64,000 nucleotides of DNA, taken from the NCBI GenBank assembly GCA_019843655.1, contig JACDQD010000004.1, forward strand, positions 32,875,940 to 32,939,939. The letters are read 5' to 3'. The position numbers and the translations under genes were made by a program. Position 1 is the first letter of the stretch; each line of letters begins with the position of its first letter. The stretch is from Lethocerus indicus. Lineage: Eukaryota > Arthropoda > Insecta > Hemiptera > Belostomatidae. Below are positions 12,435-25,446 of this stretch, one piece after another. The notes under the pieces are model-generated. The model saw only the letters and a list, made by a program, of their open reading frames with translations. It had not been told where the DNA came from and did not search any database.

Positions 12435-13140
12435 TGTAACAATTTCAATTTCATTACATTCTACACTCAAATGAATAAAGACGGGGGGGGTCTTGTTTTT
12501 TTTTTCTAGTGGGCCCAATCAAAGAGAATATTCCGATTTTCTTCCTTTGAAAAGATCCCCAGGACAATAAGCCGTTTAGACTGATCCCTGGATTGACTGT
12601 TTAATCACGTCCTTTTAATGAGTCCTTGGGAGCCGCCCGGGGGGGGGGTTAAAAAAGGGGCACTTTAGGGAGGTTTTTATTGGCGGGTTTCGTTGGGCCG
12701 CGTTTACTCGCCGATAAAATCCACTTTTATACGTGGGGGGGGAACGGAACCGTGCCCTGAAGGGGGTGAAAAATATGGACCGTCCATAATTCATAAATAA
12801 TTCATCGAAGCGCCTTTCAGACGATTTCGGCCCCGTTTTCTGCTTCAACTTTGTGTGCGGCCATTTCGGCCTCTCCCCATTGATAGTATCAATGGGGTAG
12901 GATATGGCCCAAATTACAAGTCCCTATCTCTCGTAGCTTGCGCAGATATTTATCTAATGTATCACAGTCAACGGTACAGTATTTATAGTCTCTCTTCTGT
13001 ACGAAATATAGAGGCGATGTAAACTCGGCACACTTCCGCAAAAACATGGAATTTATTATGCTATGAATTATAGGAGTTGTAATAGCTACGTTTTTACATT
13101 ACATCCGTTCATGCCCAAATGCAGGAAAATACTGTACTTT
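12435..13140. other. No gene recognised
   Basis: Unique sequence with G runs (12483-12490, 12640-12648, 12735-12742). A short minus-strand frame at 12615-12848 is made by the G/C runs and has no domain. Confidence 0.45.
12875..12897. repeat. Perfect 23-bp palindrome
   Basis: ccccattgata, central g, tatcaatgggg: an 11-bp stem around one base. It is not part of any repeat family of the window. Confidence 0.9.
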
Positions 13141-13252
13141 TGTTGTGTTTCTCTATCCTCTCGCTGGTTTCGTCTCCGGCTAGACCGGTTTCGGCTGCTC
13201 GCCCCATCTTCAGTACTCTACTGAATCGCAGACCACAAAACAGGTATGTTAC
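13141..13252. mobile_element. Foldback element copy 5, collapsed
   Basis: A left arm (tgtttctctatcctctcgct, gctagaccggtttcggctgc, catcttcagta) is fused directly to the outer right extension (cagaccacaaaacaggtatg). The whole right arm is deleted, probably through the repeat itself. Confidence 0.8.
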
Positions 13253-14555
13253 AAATACTCTTTGATTTGCCTTTCAGAATTTACCATACCTGTTGATACA
13301 ATTACAACTGCAGTCCGTCGCCGTGAATTACGTGAATTTCCAACCCGTATGTAATTTTCACCTGCGTACCAATTAATAATCACACCGCCCGGTGGTGCAC
13401 TATCGGCGATGCCACTCACGTTACGCACAGCTTATATCAATATGCTCCACCTAACTGAAATTATGCGTGGCGTTATCAATCAAACCGTAGGGCTAATTTT
13501 CAAAGTGAAATACCCGGTTATGCTCGATTACGGCGTTGAATGCCAATTTTATCGTGTTTTTGAATGGTGAAGGGTGATACTCGATAAGTTGGATTTAAAT
13601 TATTGGTGCGCTAGGTTTGAGCTTTTAATTTCAGTTTGAAATTGAAACTTCCTGGATTAGACGTTCCTGCAAAACAGTATGGGACATTATCGATCTAGTG
13701 CGTGGTAATTATATCAATTTTTCAGGGCGTGGTCGACCCGTATGATTTGTGTTACGACTGATTTAAATAAAAAATCGTACACTGTCATTTTTAAGAGGTA
13801 AAATTGGTTTTTTTTTGGTACCGGTCGGTGAAGAGCATAAGTACAGAAAACGTACCTTTTGTTGGGAAAAGATTCCGAAGACAAGAGTCGTTCGATCGTC
13901 CAATGTGGTATTTAAAATTTAAAAATGTTGGACAAAGAATATCTTTTGAGTACCCTCAAATAACAGTAGACCTTTTTTCCCCCAATTTTATCCGTCGCGG
14001 AGAATTCATTTTTAATTGCTATTTCCTTAATTACCAACGAAGGTTGTGTTTTTAATAAATGGGGGGAGGGGGAGGGCCTTAGAATGAACGGTACTGTGCT
14101 TAAGACGGATCGAACATATTTGTATAACTCGAAATAAAGAAATAAAGAGCGGAACGGTAAGCTAATTACCGAATCAAGGGACTGCATTCATTTATCTCAT
14201 TTAAGGAGATTCCGGTCTTTTTTTTAAATTATCACCGCTTTAAGTTCTAATTTACCGCCCTCTACGCAAAGTTATATCCCTCTTTATGTTTATTGATCGT
14301 GACGTCAAAACGGTGGGAGGGGGTTTGAAGACGTAAGATTCTAAATATAAACTGTAACGTAACGCCCCTATTGGTAATTGATAAATAACAAGGACAAAAG
14401 TTCAACTTTACTTCGCTCGGTTGATGACTGAGAGGAACGTCAAATTCCCTTCTGTGGAGGTACAAATATTATCGCTCCGAAGGAACCCTGAGCGAGATGT
14501 TCATCTAATTTGTTTACTGTGGCTTGTTCGTTGCTGCGAACTAGTTTATTGCAAG
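13253..14555. other. No gene recognised
   Basis: Unique sequence. AT-rich frames at 13804-14187 on both strands carry no domain. A gggggaggggg tract lies at 14061-14074. Confidence 0.5.
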
Positions 14556-14559
14556 GGGA

Positions 14560-14605
<46 letters not shown>

Positions 14606-14650
14606 GAGGGAGAGAGGAGAGGAGAGGGAGGGAGAGGGAGAGGGAGAGGG
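14556..14650. repeat. (GA)n / (GGGA)n microsatellite
   Basis: A pure ga run followed by interrupted gagg/gggaga units. It creates Arg/Glu-rich frames on the plus strand and Leu/Ser-rich ones on the minus strand, which are not genes. Confidence 0.95.
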
Positions 14651-15306
14651 GCATCTGAAACCTACGTATGTAGCAAGATTGGATCGATGTCGATGGAGAG
14701 AAGTGTCTACAGCAGTAGAAAGCGTCGATTTCTGTGCTATAAATATCGCTATACGTACAAATTCGATCTTTGAAAATCATCAAATAGACGTCAATCTGTA
14801 CTAAACTGAAACCTACTAAAGTGAACTGAGGTTTCCGCGACCGGAACCTGAATCAACGCCAACTTCGGGTGGGATCTCGTAACACTGCGGGGATTTTTCC
14901 AAGGGTTGTTTTTGCCAATCCCTTCAATTATGAGCTCAAGTTTCGGGAAACTTTAGAGCGGAAAATCGAACCCGAGGGAGACTGAATTATTAGACGGGCC
15001 CATCACTGCCGCTTAATAAATAATCGGCGCGGGTTTCAGCTAATGCCGGGTCATTACCGTACGGCCCAGGTGTGAAAGCCTTAATTATTGATAATTACAG
15101 ACGAAAAAACTATCAACTGTAAATACAGTATTAATGAGAGAGAGAGAGATCTGGCACATTTTTAACGATAATATTTAATTTTATATGAGGGAAATTTCCA
15201 CCTCGGCTCGTTGATACTAAGCTGAGACTGATAGCTTCTACAAAAATAATACTCTCTCGAATAATGAGCATGTTCCTAAAACATTGGACAACATGGTTGC
15301 CTATAT
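14651..15306. other. No gene recognised
   Basis: Unique sequence with a short gagagagagagaga run at 15135-15149. Nothing else is recognised. Confidence 0.45.
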
Positions 15307-15640
15307 ACGAGGTCTGTTCAAAAAGTATCGCGAATTTTAGATTTCCGCGAAATAAGTATATTCAATCTACGGTTTTTTGTAGTCTCACGTCTGTGCGCGT
15401 GTATCTCATTTATTTTTTGTTTAAATCTATAATATAAATCTGATAATGCCGCAGCCCCCTGTGACTTTTTCTGTTCCCAAAACTTAAATGGCGCATGAAA
15501 AGACGACGCTACTAAAGGACGGCATAAATGTATAATATCTGGCGGGATTACTCTGAAGGGGACAAAATAGATATTCGTAAATAAATAAATAATTTTTGAA
15601 AAAACCAAAAATTCGCGATACTTTTTGAACAGACCTCGTT
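15307..15640 (+). mobile_element. Mariner-like relic with transposase C-terminal pieces
   Basis: Inverted ends cgaggtctgttcaaaaagta and tactttttgaacagacctcg enclose 334 bp. Plus-strand pieces match a mariner transposase end. Positions 15442-15474 read DNAAAPCDFFC, like the APCDFFLFP block at the third catalytic aspartate, whose own Asp is not kept. Positions near 15505-15540 read RHKCIISGG. After a frameshift 15546-15584 reads DYSEGDKIDIRK and stop, the family's usual C-terminus. The N-terminal and central domains are gone. Confidence 0.85.
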
Positions 15641-18216
15641 AATGCAGTGGGACTTGAAAAAGTTTTGTATGAATACTACTTGAATACAGTGAAACTGACC
15701 TTAAATACAGAAAAATCGTTTCGCCCTCAAGTCGAAAAACACTTCGTCAACAGAGATTTTTTGCAATTTCTCACATCTTTTGATGTGATTTCTTTCACGA
15801 AATTTTAATTAATTAAATGCTTATTACAATAAATTGACGAAAGTAATAATATAGTGGCTCGATGGCAGTTGTGGATCTAGAGCGATTGAGGAAAATTAAA
15901 GTTTTCTTATTTGAATACGGATTGAATATTTCAAAAAGAAAATTAGGTTTCGCGTCGATAACAACTTATACAGTGTATACCGGCGACCGATTTTCGATTA
16001 CCGCCACTCCATTCGATAATTGAAGTGAAACGAGAACCAGAAACAGAATTGAAATTTCTCCAACGATGCGGGCGGGTTGGCGCGAGTTCATTTTCTTCCC
16101 AGTTCAGTGGTAAGTCCAATATGAGATTCACCCCGGGGATGAACCGGCCGCGAAGTCGGAGCTTTTGTCGGCCGTCGATTGAATTTATCAGATTTGAAGT
16201 GAAGTTGGGGGGTTTATTTAATATCTTTGCACAGATATTAAATAAACAGACCGAAACCGTGTGGGACCAGCCTAATTCCGTTTATCTTCCCCTTCAAATC
16301 AAGCCCCGATTCCGAGCGAAAATAAACTATATCGTTACAAAACCCTCGAGACTGATAAAACCGTGAAATCGGAAGCTACGATATTGACTACAAGAATGAG
16401 TGAAAACCACGTACAGAATATATACGAACTCCTACTATAAGTATATGCTAGGATATAAATGCTATAAATTCGACGGCTCATACGGTAATTTTGGGCGTAT
16501 CGTGATAAAAATATGGTTAGATATGTGTCCCTACTGAAAATGGATGCACGAACACGAAAATTGATGTTTTTTAGTATTTTTCATTCTTGAAATTCAGAAT
16601 CCAACTTTAGTTGAATTTTTTATTACAAGTACTATGAAATATAATATATTTCATTCTTGACCAAGAATATATTCCCTTTAGGAAATATTTCTCTTTCGGT
16701 TCAGACGGATATGGTTAATCGAGTACGGGGTTACGTCCCCTGTTTTTACTGTTAGTTATGTCCTCGAACATTTCATTTTTAACTCTGTTTTTTTTTTTTT
16801 TTTGGTAGATTTTCACATATTCCACACTATCCGTTTAAAAGCATATTGATGTATTCCTCAGGGATGATTCTGACTGCGGTGGCGGGAAACTGTTTTTCGA
16901 TGAAATGTGAGGGCTCGGAATTGCAGTAAGTTCAAGAGAGCTTTATTTGCCGTCTGGAAATATTTATTATTTACAATTTTTTTAAGACAATACACTCGGA
17001 TTTGACAATCTACGGTTGCAAGTAAAGAGAGAATTGAGCGTTAAACCGCTGGCTTATTTACGGTTTATACAAATTGTTGTGTTAACAAGAAGAAAACCGC
17101 CGGTGTATTGAGTTATCTGAGAAGAAGTGTTGAGTGTTGTCTTTAAGCCCCCTTTCAGTCGGAGACTTTTCCCAACCCAAACAGATTAGGACAGCAGTTT
17201 TCGCCTACTACGGTATTCGGCAGTAGTAAGCACGAAACCGAATCTTTAAATCAGTTTCTCCCATAACTAAACTTATTCCACTGGTTTATTTGCATCCCCA
17301 ATTCTATTATATACTGTCTTTTCATTGAAATTCGATTCTACTCTGATATTGAATACATTTTTCAAAACCTCATTATTCCTTTATTTGCCCCGATGTACCA
17401 GGAAACTACACGTTATGTCGTGTCTACGAATTTTAACATTATTGTTTGTTCGCATTAGTCGAGTGGGCGAAAGGAGATTGTCAATTATGACTACACATCT
17501 GCAACACCTCATAATTTTACCTATCGTCATTTAGGTACCAATAAAAATTCCAATCGGACGTAATGAAATAAGCTAGCCACTTTGAGCGGTGGGGGAGATG
17601 GCGATAGCAATTGATTTAAGTTAAAAACGTAATTAGATTTCATCGGATCCAACGTGATAATTACTCGTTCCAAGAAACAATAAAGTCCGATTGTATTACA
17701 CCCCCTTTTATACTGATAATTTTATCGACTGTTCAATTGCTCAATTGCGATATATTGAATTGGGTATCTTATTCTTGAGACCACGTACTCAACTTTTAGG
17801 GGCGTATACGGCGGTGGTTGTTCGATGCTGTATCCGGGGATAAAAAGGCGAGGTGGAGGAAGAAGGCCCTTCTTCTCTATGGGCGAGGGCCTCTCAGAGC
17901 TTCACCTCTGACACCCGGCATTATCGGCCCATTCCCAGGTGGATCAGCGGCTCCTACCCCATAACGCGGAATTTAAATGAGATCCGATCCCCCTGTGAGT
18001 GTAGGAGGGGATGAAAGTTGTTGGAAAGAATTTAAATAACGCCTCTTACACGATATTTCGCCTGAGAAGGTCGTGCTACACACCCTTCTATCGTAGCGGA
18101 ACACAGCATAAATAAATATATTCTCAAACGACAAAAAACAGATGTTATTTTGTACAATTTTCAAGTACGATTTCTCGAATGAAGAGAAATCGGGCCGTTA
18201 ATTGGGAATAGTGTAA
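15641..18216. other. No gene recognised
   Basis: Unique DNA, AT-rich with a GC patch at 17800-17960. A plus-strand frame (16025-16366, 113 residues) spans the hairpin at 16212 and has no domain. A T17 run ends near 16804. No window-wide repeat family is present. Confidence 0.5.
16212..16247. repeat. Perfect 15-bp hairpin
   Basis: gtttatttaatatct, loop ttgcac, agatattaaataaac. The stem is perfect, AT-rich and not flanked by recognisable element ends. It could be a small solo inverted repeat or a protein-binding dyad; neither is supported further. Confidence 0.85.
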
Positions 18217-18750
18217 TAATTATTTAATGCCGTAGATTTCGTGTGTTCTGTCTCCTCTCGCCGGTTTGGTCTTTTGCTAGACCGGTTTCGGCCGCTCGCC
18301 ATCTTCAGTAGCGGTGTTAGTCACTGTCGGCACTTTGGATGTTTTTCAGGGGGCATCCTCACTGCACTATCACTGTCACTTGTACTGTGGTGCAGGATTA
18401 TCCTGGAATGGGATTATCCTGTTAAAGGACCTCACCTCCAAAAACCGCCACCACCCCCTCCCCTTCATGACCGACAATCTGACTTAAGCGGATTAACGAA
18501 ATCCCACCATCCCCTCAACTCAAATAGTGAGTCACAAGTGACAGTGACAGTGACAGTGCAGTGAGGATGCCCCCTGAAAAACATCCAATGTGCCGACAGT
18601 GACTAACACAGCGCTACTGAAGATGGCGAGCGGCCGAAACCGGTCTAGCGAAAGACCAAACCGGCGATAGGAGACAGAAACGCCACGAACCTACGGTATT
18701 CCAACCCCTCGCAGACCACAAAACAGGTACGTTAAACTAATTATTTAATG
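18217..18750. mobile_element. Foldback element copy 6, long spacer, with target duplication
   Basis: The 13-mer taattatttaatg occurs at 18217-18229 and 18738-18750. The left arm begins ccgtagatttcgtg without outer extension; the right end carries it (ccaacccctcgcagaccac to caggtacgttaaac). The spacer (about 18350-18560) shares the blocks ccgacaatctgact and cggattaac with the copy at 30.2 kb, suggesting these two keep more of the ancestral interior. It encodes no transposase. Confidence 0.9.
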
Positions 18751-19866
18751 AATTAAGGGAAACAGATAACCGACCGAGTGATTTTTTTAAAATACACGAA
18801 ATTCCGGATCATCCGATCGAATAACATCCCCAAAACAACGACTTCCACGAAAAACGACGTTGAACGAATCAACGGATTCCCCACAAGCCCGGATAAGGCC
18901 CGGAGGTCGCTGGAGCCCCCGGGGGCGTTGACCACACCGCATTAACCCCCCCAGCTTAATCCAGCTGTGTACACTGGACTGTAATATGTAATGTAAGGGA
19001 AACTGATGCATATTTATAGGTCAATTTAAGAGGTTTCTTCGGGGGGGGGGGCGTCCTCGAGGGTTGGAGGGCGGTTTCTGATAATTTACGCGGCGATATT
19101 TTATTTTATTGCGATACACATTTCACTCGGGACGGCGGTCTCTTATCATTAAAACTGGAATAAATTAAATTACAAACAATATACTGGCAATATTATTCAT
19201 GGTCACGGCTTTTGAATACCACGTTGCGGCGTTTGCATACGCCGACTGATCATGCGCTAGCACGTTACTCGGTTTTGTATTATTCCACGATATTGTGAGA
19301 GAAAAACTGTATTTTTTCTATATTTGTAGGGATCTAAACGTTTTTTTATTGCTGGCACTATTAAATTGGGAAACAATTTTCAGGTTTTTTTACAGGTCAA
19401 GTATATCTTCACAAGTAGTGTGTTTCCTTCCATACAATTTTAGTTGTAAAATTCCAGCGGGTTATTCGTATTAACTAATTGATTGTTATATAATCTGAAT
19501 AAAGAATTTCCACGAATTCTGTTCGTTATATAACGAAACGCGAAGTTGAATTGAAATATCCCGTTCGTATTTAACTGCAGGGCCCCTTCGTTGAATTCCA
19601 TTTCGGCCACGCAGGCTTAACCGGGGTCGGCCGAAAAAATCCGCCCTTGGAAACATCTTTTTTCGTCAGTTTTAAATTATTCAGAAGGTTTAGTGATTCG
19701 CGACCGACAATTTGCCGGCTGAAAATCGTCTGTACCGAACTGAATGTATTATTCAGTGGACGGTCCGTTTTAAGGCTAACTCACTTAGAATCAACAGAGC
19801 TTGACAATCCCCGAGGCTCCAAGTAAGCTTTCTGAACTTGAAGTACCGCTCGACTTTCTTTTATAA
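18751..19866. other. No gene recognised
   Basis: Unique sequence. A minus-strand frame at 18753-19011 is created by a GC-rich patch. A G10 run lies at 19040-19049. Nothing recognised. Confidence 0.5.
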
Positions 19867-20281
19867 TATCGGGTTGACAGCTAAGTAAAATTGCGGAATT
19901 CACCAACAAGTGGCGTTGTACATATTTTTAAGTACATCTTTGCACAGATAAGCCGTAGGTGGTTTCGAATGCACGTATAGGATACATTCAGCTTCTCTGC
20001 AATGTCCCAGTGTTGAACTATGGCGATCCGAATCAATAATTCAGCCTTTATTCGGTCATCATCGACCTCCGCCGGACGTCCGGAACGCTCCTCGTCTTTT
20101 AATGAAAAATCCCCCGACCGGAATTTTGCCAACCGGATAATTTTGATACCGAATGTTTCAGTAAGGACCAAAAAATAACATATCAAAGAATCTCATCTGT
20201 GCAAAGATGTTGGCGTACTTAAAAATATGTACAACGCCGCTTGTTGGTGATTTCCGCAATTACTTAGTTGCCAACCCAATA
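19867..20281 (-). mobile_element. Mariner element, 411 bp, internally deleted, N-terminal transposase remnant
   Basis: TA duplications (19867-19868 and 20280-20281) flank inverted ends close to ttgggttggcaactaagtaa. The inverted repeat continues some 80 bp inward (accaacaagtggcgttgtac, aaaaatatgtac). The minus strand at about 19950-20186 encodes the helix-turn-helix part of a mariner transposase: AKFRSGDFSLKDEERSGRPA, EVDDDRIKAE, then DIAEKLNVSYTCIRNHL. All of the D,D34D catalytic domain is missing, so the copy is non-autonomous. Confidence 0.92.
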
Positions 20282-21225
20282 TTAACGCCCATTTCGATTG
20301 GACTACATCGCTAACTTGATTATTAATAAATAGACTGAATTTTAAGTTTAATTTTCGTTCAGTAACTAATTTGAATTGATCAAGAGAGGAGCTAGTTAAT
20401 TAGTGAATATGATGTTTCTAATATTGACGCATTTTTTCCTGTTTTAATGACTACTATAATGTGGCCCACTGTGCTGATGGGGGGGGGGTTCAATGTGGCT
20501 ACTAATAACTGACGTTGGGGATGTAAAACGGCTGGGATAATTGATCGTGGCCCATGATTTGTGATTGGTGGGCGGGGGGGGGAACCCAAATCAGCGTAAG
20601 GGCTGCGAACATTGGGAGATTAAACTGTATGATGTGGACGCGGTCAGATAGCCGCTCGTATATATCTGGACCGCATTGTTCACTGTATCTGTGGGTTCCA
20701 TCCAGCCACCCTCATCCATCCAGCCCCGGCTAAGAAGCTTATTTCCACCCCCCCCACCCCCCCCCCGCCCCCGCCGCCGCCGCCCCGCAAGCTAAATATA
20801 AACCCGGGCCCCCTGTCTGATTATCGGCATGGGGGCCGGTCAGTGCAATTTGAAATTCCAGTTATATCACTGGATCGAAGTACAGAATTATTCACACGTC
20901 ACTCCCGCCATTAATCTCTCCGTGCGCTATTATTGAATGGCCCTGCGCCACAACTAATCACTCTGAAGTGGGGCGTAATTGATTGGAATACGCGTTGTTC
21001 TGTGATTATCTGTATGGGACGTAATGTACCTCCAATATTTTTGGATAAAGGTCGCGCCTTTGGGTCGAGCGCCTTTGGGTCGACCGAGGTACGACATAAA
21101 TATCCCCGAGGATTTCCTCCGGGTCGTATTTCAACTTCAACACTAAATCCCATTGACGTCGGCCGGGAAGTGGGTGGGCCAACAAGAGCTGAGAAACTGA
21201 CTTATGGTTCGGACTGCGTATTCCC
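20282..21225. other. No gene recognised
   Basis: Unique sequence with several G or C runs (20480-20488, 20574-20581) and the C-rich tract listed separately. Frames at 20911-21266 lie on both strands over one another and lack domains. Confidence 0.5.
20746..20788. repeat. C-rich tract
   Basis: Runs of 8, 12 and 5 C separated by single bases, then ccgccgccgccg. The minus strand has four or more G runs close together and so could form a G-quadruplex; such tracts are also error-prone in sequencing. Confidence 0.85.
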
Positions 21226-21640
21226 TTTTTTTTCTTTTTTTTATTAACCCCTTTTATTGCGTACAATCAACCTGAATTGACCCTTTTTTTGGACGGGTAC
21301 GAGAGGAAAGGGACTGAACGACTGGATTAGGAACTTCGGGAACCGGGATTTTGTGACTTCGTCCACTGTCGGGGTATGTTGAGGTCATGGTGGATTGTGC
21401 GGTTAGAAACATACCCCCGGGGGGAGCATTAAGGATGGTGCGAAGGACTTTTGACTGAAATCTCTGTCGGATGTCTCGGTGGAACCCCGTAGCTCTATAC
21501 CGTAAGTCCGTGTCGGTTTAAGTATCAGTTTGTAAATTGTCAGTCTGTTACTTGAGGTCAATTTTATCCGTTTTAGTAATGGCCTTAAGAGTCAAAATTT
21601 TCTGTTTAAGTCGATTCTTTTGAGTCGGGTATGGGGATTC
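21226..21640 (-). mobile_element. Jockey-like LINE fragment with poly-A end (copy C)
   Basis: T-rich 21226-21243 is the minus-strand poly-A, next to the family 3' signature gttgattgtacgcaataaaa. The coding part (21300-21640) keeps IARIQRF-type and KAILKPT-type blocks in pieces. The 5' end is ggaatccccatacccgact, adding a few bases of a TWKPH codon block compared with other copies. A deletion removes the ORF end. Confidence 0.8.
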
Positions 21641-24376
21641 CACGTGAGTCGTTTGTCCAGGTGGAGCCCAAGATAGCGAATTATTTACAGTTAATTACTA
21701 GAACATTCAGGATTTATGCGCTGGGAAAAGGTAGTTTTTAAAAACGAACCGCTACACTCAACCGCCTTTATATTTTCCATACTGTAGACAGCTTATACAA
21801 CAAAATATTTAATGAAACGTAAAATTGCCCGCTCGTCTATTTCAGTATAGACAGTGACGTTAATTTACGACCTCATCATCCCGAATTAGCGTTCGATACT
21901 TTGTGTGATAGCGGCCCGTGAGGATTCACGGCCCCAACTAAATGGCCCATTCGCCTCGAACGCAGTTTCGGCCATTAATTGAAGAAGGGAAAATAGCGTT
22001 TATATATATATATAAAGGGGTGAATTTTCAATTGGGTTCCTTGTCGGGCTTAATAGGGGTCCGTGGGGGTTGAAACAGGTTTCGGAATATATTGAGTAGT
22101 AGGGGTAGGAGCCAGGCGATACAGCCCGTTGTACGGGGTTCGGATCAAAAATATTTCACTCCGAATAATCGTGAGATTATCAATTTTCATGAATTTAAAT
22201 TGCTCAATTAAAAGGGATCGGCCCTTTCGAAAGCTCTCCCTGTGTTTTGTGTCATCGGCGATGGAATTTCAGCTTCTAAGCACCCAAGTACTAACGATAA
22301 CTATACAAGTCATCGGATTAATGGATTATTTCCCTTCGTTAACATATTTTATTGCAATTTTTATATTGTTTTCACAATTTAAGATTCCCTGTTATTTCGG
22401 GATTTTTCCTCCGTTTCGAAACCAATTTAGGGGTTTCGAAAAAACATCCATTTGGAGGGTTTTTGCCCTTTCCTTCCGAGGCCCTCAAGGGTGTTATCCG
22501 CTTCCGACGTTTCGGAACACTTGAACCGGTTCCATCATCAAGGTCCGTTACGAAGAGAGATCATATCGGTGTCCTGTATATATTTGATGATATATTCTCT
22601 ATTGATGCGATTTAACAACGTCTTTAAGTGTATATAACAGGCGAATTATTTAAGGCTCGGGTTTTTTACGACAATATTTTCATCGCTGTTTAATTATCCA
22701 AGTTGAATAATTAGGTATTTTTAACGCATAGGACACTCAATTCGAAAAAAGTTCGTACGAACTTACCAGTGTGACTCGGTTCAAAAAATTCAAAACATCC
22801 TTCCTTCATTAAAGGAATAAGGAAAATCCAATTATTCATAGTGTTCGAATGGAAGGATTCTGTGCTGGGGGCCGCAGGATGGTCACCAAAAATCCACGGT
22901 TGCGACAACAAAAATATACTTAATCAAGTCCTGCGGGTTACAGCAGCAAAATGTTTCATTACATTTTGGTTTCATTACAAAATGAAATTCAAAACACGCA
23001 AAGTTTTATTAAAAAAACGTAAGAAATAAATTTCCTAATAACTTTCTTTTTTTCTGTATTTTTTTTTTGTAGTATAAATTCAATTCTATAGTTTGGGAGT
23101 TAATATACCGGAGTTTGAATTAGGAAGTACTTACAGTTGACTGCGAAACGAGTTTTTATTTGTGATTCCGTGCAGATCGCTTTAGAGGACGGCTTTTAAT
23201 GAGTCAAGTTCCAGCCAAACTCCTTCCCCCCCTAAAGACCAGTTTAAACTAAACGGTTAAACGGATCTTCAACAAACGACCGCCGATTTATGCCCGCCGG
23301 CCAAATAAATGACAATTTATCCTCCAAAGTCGGTCCGTGTTTAGCCGAGTTCAATTCCGCCCCTATTTTCGTTTCGGCTTTACTGTACTGAAATTAATCG
23401 GATCGACAAGTGAACTACTGTTTAAGCATAATGCCCCAACTGAAAACTGAAACTAAATATACGATTATTACATGCTTAAATTATGTCCAATCGACATAAT
23501 TATAAACAAATTTGAAGACATCAGTCTCAAGCTTAAATTACTAAGTGAAAAGTCAACGGGAGTTCACGAGGAAAGTACAAACTTCCCATTTTCACTACGC
23601 CAATACAAAAATTATGAATTCTGATTCATGGAATAGTTATAACGTTAAATCCACGGTAAATGCCGTTAATTCAAAGGGGTTTCAAATCACAAACTTACAG
23701 TACAAACATTAACACCATTTGTTCTTCTGACTGGCTAATCATCCAAGAAGCAGGATGGGATAAGATATAAGTGTAATATAAGGGGGAAATGGGGAGGGAT
23801 CAATTGAAATGGGTCAGTTTCAACCCCATTGTCCAGAGGTTAGTGACCTCTGGAATCGAGTGGGAATGAATTTTCGGTCAGATTACTATCGTAGATATAT
23901 CATAGATATATTGTGCAGAAAACTGGATTTCTATCTAGGAAAAATATTTCTTTTCTCTTCCAACAGAACTTGTTTGGTTCAGAAATTTAAAATAAGATTT
24001 GAATTTTTAGCCTTTGTTTCAGTTCCATTAGTGTGTTATGTTATTGAAGTAATAAACGTTATTAATATCGCTCAAAATAATATTCCAAGGCCAGGTTATA
24101 CGTTATCGATATTTTATTGTTATTTATTTTTAAAATTGTATTAAACAATGTACTAACAATATTCTTATACTTATATACTATGATTATGATGAATTGAACT
24201 ATCTTTGTTTAGTGAAATCATTTGATACATCCCCATATAAATATGATTTTTTTACTAAACACAATGAGCTACTGAATATTATAAGGTGTGAGTTGAATTA
24301 AACAAATACGTTAATCGATTATTTCAGATTCTAGAAATTCGCTAAGCTATTTTTTACGTTAGTAAATTTAGCACAT
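21641..24376. other. No gene recognised
   Basis: Unique AT-rich sequence. The 131-residue frame at 22129-22524 has hydrophobic runs but no start or splice support. A stretch at 22457-22484 resembles 32040-32067, perhaps an old dispersed repeat. Frames at 23809-24144 are AT-composition artefacts. Confidence 0.5.
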
Positions 24377-24451
24377 CAAAGTGCCAAAAGTGACTAACAC
24401 CGCTACTGAAGATGGCGAGCGGCCGAAACCGGTCTAGCAAAAGACCAAACC
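24377..24451. mobile_element. Foldback right-arm fragment
   Basis: Only the inner right arm remains: gtgactaacaccgctactga, gatggcgagcggccgaaacc, ggtctagcaaaagaccaaac. It stops before the ggcgagagg segment. No left arm precedes it. Confidence 0.85.
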
Positions 24452-24942
24452 TTCGGTTTCCCTCTTTTATTTCTGTCGTACCATTTAGAGGCGACCAACG
24501 CTGACTCATCCGCCCCTCTTTGGGGGTAACAACACGTTTTTGCCGTCTTAATGAGGAGGTTTCGCGGCAAGGTTTTCACCCTGGTCAGTAGGAAAATGTC
24601 GGACAGGAGGGTAGAATATCTGAAACGGCCCAACCCGAAAGAGTCGCGACTTTCAATTACCGGTTCTAACAGTCCCGTCTCCGATTCAATCCCCGGCCAC
24701 CCCCAGCTAAGCTGGAAAATGGAAAAGCAATAAGATTTCACCCTCTCCCCGTAGGGGTTAACTCGGTTAGGGAGAGATGCGCGGCCCGGAAGGAAAGGAA
24801 AAATAAAAAGGGATATATACAGCCCCAGGAAGAGGGGTGGGGCGTCGGGGGAGGCGAACTCTCGACAAGATAATGAAGTCACGTCGAGAAGGAGGAGAGG
24901 GATGGCGATAGAAAGGAACCGGGGGGGGGATGTGGAGTGGGA

Positions 24943-24997
24943 GTGAGAGAGAGAGAGAGTGAGAGGGATGGAGGGAGGGAGGGAGGGAGGGAGCGAG
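24943..24997. repeat. (GA)n / (GGGA)n microsatellite
   Basis: gagaga run then gatggagggagggaggga. The surrounding 24452-24942 is unique and without recognised content; a long minus-strand frame there starts inside the foldback fragment and is not a gene. Confidence 0.93.
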
Positions 24998-25072
24998 ACA
25001 CCGATAGGAAAGTGGCCACTCCACGGCCCCAGTCGTCGCTTTTAGCTTACTCGGCGAAACTTTCTTTACCGG

Positions 25073-25076
<4 letters not shown>

Positions 25077-25103
<27 letters not shown>

Positions 25104-25112
25104 TTCCCTCCA
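25077..25112. repeat. (TC)n microsatellite
   Basis: About 14 tc units, then ttccctcc. Unique sequence without features follows to 25446. Confidence 0.95.
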
Positions 25113-25446
25113 AGGGGGCGCTTTCATATTTGTAATCCGCCGAATTTCATTAGCCCGACATTTGTCGTCCCCCAACTTAAATAATTCTGCCCAAGCAACA
25201 AACAGCCAGGGTCGGGAACTTACCTCTGGGAAAATACCCAGTTAGACTTTCAAACAACAGAGCAATAATCATTGATTTACATATATTATTCTCCACTTTG
25301 AACCAAAATTGAAACTCGAAATTAGAATATAATCGTACTTAATAATTATTTATAATATAATTATTTAATTCCGTAAGCTTTCAACTTTCATTGCACAGAA
25401 TTTTTTCCTGCTTTATCGGGGTTTTTCGTTAATTTTTATCCTACCT

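Noticed and set aside
14421..14804. Arg/Glu-rich 127-residue frame
   Set aside because: Generated by the (GA)n microsatellite.
22129..22524. 131-residue hydrophobic frame as a membrane protein
   Set aside because: Hydrophobicity follows the T-rich composition; no start context or conserved motif.
24403..24882. 159-residue minus-strand frame
   Set aside because: It ends inside a foldback fragment and has no recognisable content.
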